The notes below the pieces were generated by a model. That model made no database searches, was not told where the DNA came from, and was given only the letters and a program-made list of their open reading frames with translations. From Candidatus Mediterraneibacter avicola (GTDB lineage Bacteria; Bacillota; Clostridia; Lachnospirales; Lachnospiraceae): a stretch of 64,000 nucleotides of DNA. The position numbers and the translations under genes are program-made. The stretch lies in the NCBI GenBank assembly GCA_019115385.1, contig DXDR01000050.1, forward strand, positions 1-64,000, in the 5' to 3' direction. Positions 58,073-64,000 of the stretch are shown piece by piece. Position 1 is the stretch's first letter. The number at the start of each line of letters is the position of its first letter.

Positions 58073-60688
58073 CTACTTGGCTTCATACCAGTTCTTTCCT
58101 GTATGCATATCCACAAGCAGAGGGACCGAAAGGCTGGCTGCATGTTCCATCTGTTCTTTCAGGATTTCCTTTACCTCGTCCACTTCCGACTCATCCGCCT
58201 CGATCAGGAGTTCGTCATGCACCTGAAGGATAAGACGGGATTTCAGATTTCTCTTTTTCAGTTCTCCGTGTACACCGATCATGGCAATCTTGATAATGTC
58301 GGCCGCTGTCCCCTGAATGGGCGCGTTCATCGCCACCCGTTCGCCAAAATTCCGCTGCATGAAGTTGCTGGACTTAAGCTCCGGCACCGGTCTGCGTCTT
58401 CCGTACAAGGTCACCGCATACCCCTTTTCCTTTGCATTGGACACACAGTCATCCAGGAATTTTTTTATTCCCGGATAAGTCTCGAAATAATGCTCAATGT
58501 ACTGGGCCGCCTCTTTCCTTGTAATACTCAGATCCTGGCTCAGGCCGAAAGAGCTGATGCCATACACGATTCCGAAGTTCACCGCCTTGGCATTGCGCCT
58601 CTGGAGATCTGTCACCTCGTCAAACGGCGTGTGGAATACCTGAGACGCGGTCATCCTGTGGATATCTCTTGCCTCCCGGTATGCCCGGATCAGCTGCTCG
58701 TCTCCGGAGCAGTGAGCCAGAATACGCAGTTCGATCTGCGAGTAATCAGCATCCACAAAAACACAGCCTTCTTTCGGAACAAAAACTTTCCGGATCAGAC
58801 GTCCCAGTTCCATTCTTACCGGGATGTTCTGCAGATTGGGCTCCGTGCTGCTCAGGCGGCCGGTAGCTGTCACTGTCTGGTTGAACTTCCCGTGGATACG
58901 TCCGTCACTTCCGATATAGACGGCCAGACCGTCGGCATAGGTTGACTTCAGTTTTGCAAGCTGCCTGTACTCCAGGATCTTTGCCACGACCGGATAATCC
59001 GGCGCCAGTTTGTCCAGCACGTCAGCTGCTGTTGAATATCCGGTCTTTGTCTTTTTTGCATGGGGCATCTGAAGTTTTTCAAAAAGGATAACCCCCAGCT
59101 GTTTCGGAGAATTGATATTAAATTCTTCCCCGGCCAGCTCATAGATTTCCTGCTCAAGCTCCCCGATCCTCGCCCCCAGCTGGTCGCCGTAGACTTTCAG
59201 GGCTTCTCCTTCTACCTTTACGCCCGCCTGCTCCATCTCGTAAAGAGTAAATACAAGGGGCATTTCGATTTCCCGGAAAAGCCGGTCCATCCCTTCTTCT
59301 TTCAGTTTCTCAGCCAGGACCAGCGCAGCGGCAAAAGCCGTGTACGCCTCATAACATGCCCTGACAGAATCATCCAGTCTTTCATCGATCAAAATTCCCA
59401 GCTGTTCCCTCGCCACATCTTCATAATCATAATCGCTTTTAAGCGGATTGAGGAGATAGGCGGCGAGAGTCACGTCAAACCCGTTGTCCGGCCGAACCTC
59501 AGGAAGGAACGCAAGCACATCTTTCAGCCCGCACACGGCAAAACAGGGAACCCTTCCCGCAAGATCCGAGAGCTTGGAAAACAGAAAGTCCATGTCCGTC
59601 TCCATACTACAGGGAAACGAATATATTTTCTCCGGCCCAAAGGCCAGAGCGATCCTTCCAAACCCGGACGGATGAGCGAACAGGGGAAGCACATTTCCCG
59701 GATCTCTGGAAAATGCAGCGCCCACGCGTTCTGCCTGTCCTGCCTCCTGAAAGACTTTCTCCAGTTCCTCCCGGTCCGCTACTTCCTTAAAGCACTTCTC
59801 GATCGCATTGCTTTCCGTTTTTACATCAAAACGGCTGAGCATATTCTTAAACTGAAGGCGTTTGAACAGTTCGTGGGCCTCTTTTGTATAAGGATTCCCA
59901 TGCCGTGCCTTTTCCACGTCAAACCCGATATCGGCGTGGACATCTATCGTTGCAAGAGCCTTGCTCATCTTTGCCTGTTCCCAGTATTCCTGTATATTTT
60001 TGCTTGCCCTGGGCGGCTTGATCTCATCTGCATGTTCATATGCATTTTCAATCGTTTTATACTCCTGTATGATTTTTGTTGCCGTCTTTTCCCCGATTCC
60101 CGGAACGCCGGGAATATTATCAGAAGCGTCTCCCATAAGAGCCTTCACGTCAATAAACTCTGCCGGCGTAACCCCGTACTTTTCTATTACGTCAGCAGCA
60201 TTGTAGTCCTCCACTTCTGTTCTGCCCTGCTTTGTTTTAGGAATCCGTATCTTCACATGTTCTGTAGCAAGCTGCAGAGTATCCCGGTCACCGGAAATAA
60301 TGGACACATCCATCCCCTTCTCCTCGCACATTCTCGAAATCGTGCCGAGAAGATCGTCCGCCTCCAGCCCGGCCTGCTCGATAATCTCAATATTCATGGA
60401 CTGCAGGACATCCTTGATCACCGGAACCTGCTGGCACAGTTCTTCTGCCATAGGCTTTCTTGTCCCTTTATAATCTGCATACATCTCATGCCGGAATGTG
60501 GGAGCATGCACGTCAAAGGTTACGGTCAGATACTCCGGCTGTTCTTCATCCAGTATTTTAAACATAATGTTCAGGAACCCATACACAGCATTTGTGTGAA
60601 GCCCCTCCGAATTTGTCAGATCGGGCACCCCGTAAAAGGCCCTGTTCAAAATACTGTGCCCGTCTATCAGTACAATCTTTTCTCTCAT
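58073..60688 (-). CDS. polA: DNA polymerase I
   Basis: N-terminal 5'-3' exonuclease MREKIVLIDGHSILNRAFYGVP; polymerase motifs VDADYSQIELRILAHCSGDEQLIRAYREARDIHRMTA and LQVHDELLIEA. Confidence 0.97.
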   Translation of the reverse strand: MREKIVLIDGHSILNRAFYGVPDLTNSEGLHTNAVYGFLNIMFKILDEEQPEYLTVTFDVHAPTFRHEMYADYKGTRKPMAEELCQQVPVIKDVLQSMNIEIIEQAGLEADDLLGTISRMCEEKGMDVSIISGDRDTLQLATEHVKIRIPKTKQGRTEVEDYNAADVIEKYGVTPAEFIDVKALMGDASDNIPGVPGIGEKTATKIIQEYKTIENAYEHADEIKPPRASKNIQEYWEQAKMSKALATIDVHADIGFDVEKARHGNPYTKEAHELFKRLQFKNMLSRFDVKTESNAIEKCFKEVADREELEKVFQEAGQAERVGAAFSRDPGNVLPLFAHPSGFGRIALAFGPEKIYSFPCSMETDMDFLFSKLSDLAGRVPCFAVCGLKDVLAFLPEVRPDNGFDVTLAAYLLNPLKSDYDYEDVAREQLGILIDERLDDSVRACYEAYTAFAAALVLAEKLKEEGMDRLFREIEMPLVFTLYEMEQAGVKVEGEALKVYGDQLGARIGELEQEIYELAGEEFNINSPKQLGVILFEKLQMPHAKKTKTGYSTAADVLDKLAPDYPVVAKILEYRQLAKLKSTYADGLAVYIGSDGRIHGKFNQTVTATGRLSSTEPNLQNIPVRMELGRLIRKVFVPKEGCVFVDADYSQIELRILAHCSGDEQLIRAYREARDIHRMTASQVFHTPFDEVTDLQRRNAKAVNFGIVYGISSFGLSQDLSITRKEAAQYIEHYFETYPGIKKFLDDCVSNAKEKGYAVTLYGRRRPVPELKSSNFMQRNFGERVAMNAPIQGTAADIIKIAMIGVHGELKKRNLKSRLILQVHDELLIEADESEVDEVKEILKEQMEHAASLSVPLLVDMHTGKNWYEAK

Positions 60689-60837
60689 CTGTCCCGCTTC
60701 TCCCTTCCGGATGATCTGAATTTCACTCAATAGTAAAGTATACACTAAAGTCGGTCTTTTTTAAAGGCTGATTTTATGGTATGATTGATAACGATTTAAC
60801 TACTATCACATAGCAGAACAAGAAAGGCAGTCAATTT

Positions 60838-61482
60838 ATGGACAGTATTATATTTGATGTAGACGGAACGCTGTGGGATTCCACAGACAGCGTGGCAAAG
60901 GCATGGAACCTTGCCATCCAGGAAAATTCATCTCTGGATCTTACGATCACAGACGATCTGCTGGCAGGAGTTTTTGGAAAAACAATGACAGAGATCGCCG
61001 ATACACTTTTTTCTGCTCTTCCAGAAAAAGAGCGCATGGATCTGCTGGAGATCTGCTTCGGATATGAGAACCGATATCTGGAAACACATCCCGGGAAAAT
61101 ATATGAAGGCGTTACTGATACACTCGCGGCTCTTTCCAGGCAGTATCCTCTCTTCATCGTCAGCAACTGTCAGCGCGGCTATATTGAAGTGCTGCTGCGC
61201 ACCTGCGCACTTGAGCCGTTTATAAAGGATCATCTCTGCTTTGGCGAGACGCAGACATCAAAGGGACAGACCATCCGCACTCTCATGGAAAGAAATGGCC
61301 TGAAAGATCCCGTATATGTGGGAGACACACAGGGCGACGCAGACGCCTGCGCGGAAGCCGGCATTTCCTTTATCTTTGCCGAATACGGGTTCGGAAACGT
61401 ACCGGATGCCGATATGCGGATCCGGCGGTTTTCTGATCTGGAAAATATCGAAAACATATACAAACAAACAGATAAGCTGTAA
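60838..61482 (+). CDS. HAD-family hydrolase
   Basis: MDSIIFDVDGTLWDSTDSVAKAWN...FIVSNCQRGYIEVLL...PVYVGDTQGDADACAEAGISFIFAEYGFG. Confidence 0.94.
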   Translation: MDSIIFDVDGTLWDSTDSVAKAWNLAIQENSSLDLTITDDLLAGVFGKTMTEIADTLFSALPEKERMDLLEICFGYENRYLETHPGKIYEGVTDTLAALSRQYPLFIVSNCQRGYIEVLLRTCALEPFIKDHLCFGETQTSKGQTIRTLMERNGLKDPVYVGDTQGDADACAEAGISFIFAEYGFGNVPDADMRIRRFSDLENIENIYKQTDKL

Positions 61483-61527
61483 TGCAGGAATGGCGCAGGT
61501 CATTTCCCGCATACTGCAACACAACAG

Positions 61528-61567
61528 CGGCTGCCGGATCAGAAATCATTCTCAATCCGGCAGCCGT
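61528..61567. terminator. bidirectional hairpin terminator
   Basis: cggctgccggatcagaaatcattctcaatccggcagccg followed by ttttt. Confidence 0.8.
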
Positions 61568-61613
61568 TTTTCATTCATAACATATTTTAGACACTGGCAA
61601 AGCGCTTTGCATG

Positions 61614-62480
61614 TCAGCCAACCTCAACCGTGCTGTTGAAGCGGTCCAGAGCAAGAGCCGCCACGATTCCAACTACAAGGCATATAACATTTGCCAGGCA
61701 TGATGCTGCTGAAACAGCAAAGCTCTGGAATGGGATGATTACGATGGTCGCCGCTACTACAATCCCCACGATCGCGTGAAACGCATAGGTGTAAAAACGG
61801 TCAAACAACATATTGATCAGTTTCGCCAGACAGATCACCGTGGCAAGGGCTCCGATCCCTCCGGGAATCAGTATCTTCATATTCAGATCGCTGATCCCCT
61901 CCACAAAAGGTGTATACAGCCCCAGCGGCATAAGCAGGGTAGAAAAACTCATGCCCGGCGCGATCACGCTGAGGGCCAGACAGAATCCACAGAACAGATA
62001 CCACCCAAATCCCGGCTTTATTACAATAGAAGAAACTCCAAGCGCCAGCAAAAGCACAAGGATAATGACAAAGGCAGCCGCCATGGAGAGATAGGATCCC
62101 CTGGTTCTCCCCTGCTCTCCCGCTTCCCTCCACAAAGACGGAAGCATACCTGTGATCAGCCCCACAAAAAGGCATACGGAAGGATCGGGATATTTGTCCA
62201 GCACAAACGCCAGCAGTTTGGCAACTCCCAGGAAACCTACTGCGCCGCCGATCAGATAAGGAAGCAGCCGCGGGATATGAGTTTTAAAGTGTTTAAATGG
62301 ATTTGCCAGCAGTTCCATAACCGGCTTGTAGATTCCGAACACAACACTTAAAACTCCTCCGGAAATGCCCGGGAGCACGGCGCCCAGACCGATCAGGGCC
62401 CCTTGTATCATGTGGAACACAAGCTTTACAAGTGATTTGTTTTCTGTATTCTTCATTGTCTGTCCACAGGCCTGTTTCAA
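61614..62480 (-). CDS. DUF368 domain-containing membrane protein
   Basis: GALIGLGAVLPGISGGVLSVVFGIYKPVMELLANPFKHFK; multiple TM; SVIAPGMSFSTLLMPLGLYTPF. Confidence 0.93.
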   Translation of the reverse strand: MKQACGQTMKNTENKSLVKLVFHMIQGALIGLGAVLPGISGGVLSVVFGIYKPVMELLANPFKHFKTHIPRLLPYLIGGAVGFLGVAKLLAFVLDKYPDPSVCLFVGLITGMLPSLWREAGEQGRTRGSYLSMAAAFVIILVLLLALGVSSIVIKPGFGWYLFCGFCLALSVIAPGMSFSTLLMPLGLYTPFVEGISDLNMKILIPGGIGALATVICLAKLINMLFDRFYTYAFHAIVGIVVAATIVIIPFQSFAVSAASCLANVICLVVGIVAALALDRFNSTVEVG

Positions 62481-62606
62481 AACGTTCAGACCTTTTCCTT
62501 TCTTTTTCCATTATAAAAACTTATTCTATCATATATATGTTTGTTTGTCACTGAAAAATAACCGTCTTTGTACATCCCCCCGCAACAGTATTTGCACAAA
62601 AAGGCA

Positions 62607-62646
62607 GCGTGGAATCCGTCTCCGATCAAAACAGATTCCACGCTGT
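62607..62646 (-). terminator. hairpin terminator downstream of glucosaminidase gene
   Basis: agcgtggaatccgtctccgatcaaaacagattccacgct. Confidence 0.6.
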
Positions 62647-62680
62647 TCTCCTTTCCTTATGACTAAACTGTCACCGCAGC

Positions 62681-64000
62681 TTATCGGCTCATGTTATATC
62701 TTTTCCACATCACAGCAGCAGACAGCAAAAGAGAAATTCCCGCCAGTGCCGCCCATACAGATAAATCCGTCATATCTCCTGTCTGCGGCGCCTTTTCAGA
62801 AGCCGTATTCATGACTTTATCCGCAGCTGCAGACGTATTCTCAGCCTTGGGGGGTTCCGCCGTCTTTTCAGTTATATCAGGCTCTTCTGTTTCCGAATAC
62901 GCCTGTTCTGTCTGTACAGCGGCCTCCCCGCTTTCGCCGGAAGCCTGCACTTCCTGTTTCGTCTGTTCGGCACCGCTTTCCGGCTTATCCTTCTCTGCAG
63001 TATCGCTTCCGCTGCCCTGGGACTCCGTATTTCCGCCGCCCTGTGGCTCGGGATCAGGTGTACTGCCTCCGGTTTGCCCTGTCCCGGATTCTGATCCAGA
63101 GTTTCCGCTTCCCTGTACTGTGGAATCATCCGGTTCCTTTTCCGGCTCTTTTACAGGATCAGACTGTTCTCCGCCGGCATCTCCCGCACTATTTTCCGGT
63201 TCGTCTTCACCTTCGGTTCCTTCGCCGACAATGCTCACATAATCTGCCGAAATATATGCATACATCTTATCAAAATCATATTCTGCCGCTTTTAAAAGAG
63301 CGCTCCTGTCGCTGTTGACTACGCCTTCACTCTGAATCTTATAGAAACCTCCGGCCGCCTCACGGTCAAGAACGATCACCGGATACACCTGACGGGAGCC
63401 TGTCGTATACAGAACTGCGGACCCGGTGGAAGCTTCGCTCCTTATATTTACACCGGAATGCCCTTCCGCCACGCCGACAGTATATCTGCTTTGGTCTTTT
63501 TCACCGCCCATTCCGTCAAGCGTCCAGGCGATGGCCGCTGCTCTCTCTCCCCAGTAGGGATCCGAGGCATAGCGCACGTTGATGCCGCCGCCTTTATTCC
63601 CCAGGTATCCGCCGTTATATGACCACTTTTTTGGATACAGATACCCGGACGACATATGGGTACTCATGAATTGCCGGATGCAGTCGTCTACAGAGGTAAA
63701 AGCATACGCGTCTTCCCCTGGCGCGGAATCCGTTGCATTCAGCCCAAACAGATTATTTTTCTGCTGACAGATACCGCTTGTCCCCCATCCGCTCTCATTA
63801 GCAGCTACACTCAGCGCAAGAAGCGCATTGACGCCGTATGTATCCTGGCCGGAAACAAATGACGCTCCCGTACCTCTGAGTTTGGAATTATCCTTTGTTT
63901 TGCCCAGGAGCATAGAATTTAATTCATCTGCACTGTATGCTGTCCTGCTCCTGAGGGGCAGGAACTGATAATAATTATAAAACGGGACGGAACTGTTTAC
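62681..64000 (-). CDS. cell-wall glucosaminidase with SH3-like domain, low-complexity linker and PQTGD-TM anchor; 5' end beyond window
   Basis: frame stays open to the window edge (VNSSVPFYNYYQFLPLRSRTAYSADELNSMLLGKT...); ALSVAANESGWGTSGICQQKNNLFGLNATDS; GVNIRSEASTGSAVLYTTG; KAPQTGDMTDLSVWAALAGISLLLSAAVMWKRYNMSR. Confidence 0.9.
   Translation of the reverse strand, partial: VNSSVPFYNYYQFLPLRSRTAYSADELNSMLLGKTKDNSKLRGTGASFVSGQDTYGVNALLALSVAANESGWGTSGICQQKNNLFGLNATDSAPGEDAYAFTSVDDCIRQFMSTHMSSGYLYPKKWSYNGGYLGNKGGGINVRYASDPYWGERAAAIAWTLDGMGGEKDQSRYTVGVAEGHSGVNIRSEASTGSAVLYTTGSRQVYPVIVLDREAAGGFYKIQSEGVVNSDRSALLKAAEYDFDKMYAYISADYVSIVGEGTEGEDEPENSAGDAGGEQSDPVKEPEKEPDDSTVQGSGNSGSESGTGQTGGSTPDPEPQGGGNTESQGSGSDTAEKDKPESGAEQTKQEVQASGESGEAAVQTEQAYSETEEPDITEKTAEPPKAENTSAAADKVMNTASEKAPQTGDMTDLSVWAALAGISLLLSAAVMWKRYNMSR

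Noticed and set aside
59060-60733. 557-aa plus-strand ORF opposite polA
   Set aside because: Antisense shadow ORF; no domain signature, fully overlaps a confident polA.

Overview
This 64 kb chromosomal window looks like a spore-forming Clostridia genome, probably Lachnospiraceae (inferred from protein families and synteny, no search run). Most of it is conserved housekeeping on the minus strand: pgsA-rimO-rpoZ-gmk-yicC, pheA, pyrBI (+), aroF-type DAHP synthase, rnpB RNA, rnhA, spoIVA-gpsA-plsY-der, ilvA-ftsY-smc-rnc-acpP-plsX-rpmF-yceD-ackA-pta, mgtE, PFL/ACT pair, coaE-polA. No CRISPR array, prophage, IS element or complete known defence locus was recognised. The most interesting items are: (1) a solitary 903-aa SF2 DEAD/DEAH-type helicase with two predicted C-terminal transmembrane segments and an unrecognised C-terminal domain (29140-31851), the best candidate for an undescribed system; (2) the GGGtGRT protein plus NifU-like scaffold pair (9960-11765) of unknown function, with structured non-coding segments around it; (3) a tyrosine-recombinase-fold protein whose catalytic residues look mostly substituted (959-1849); (4) a large GH3 surface glycosidase with a 5' fusion/truncation to a lipoprotein gene and a 3' frameshift separating its PQTGD anchor; (5) an SPFH/RHH coupled pair; (6) a palindrome-rich intergenic element at about 6745-6866. 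All family names come from reading motifs in the supplied translations and are not database results.
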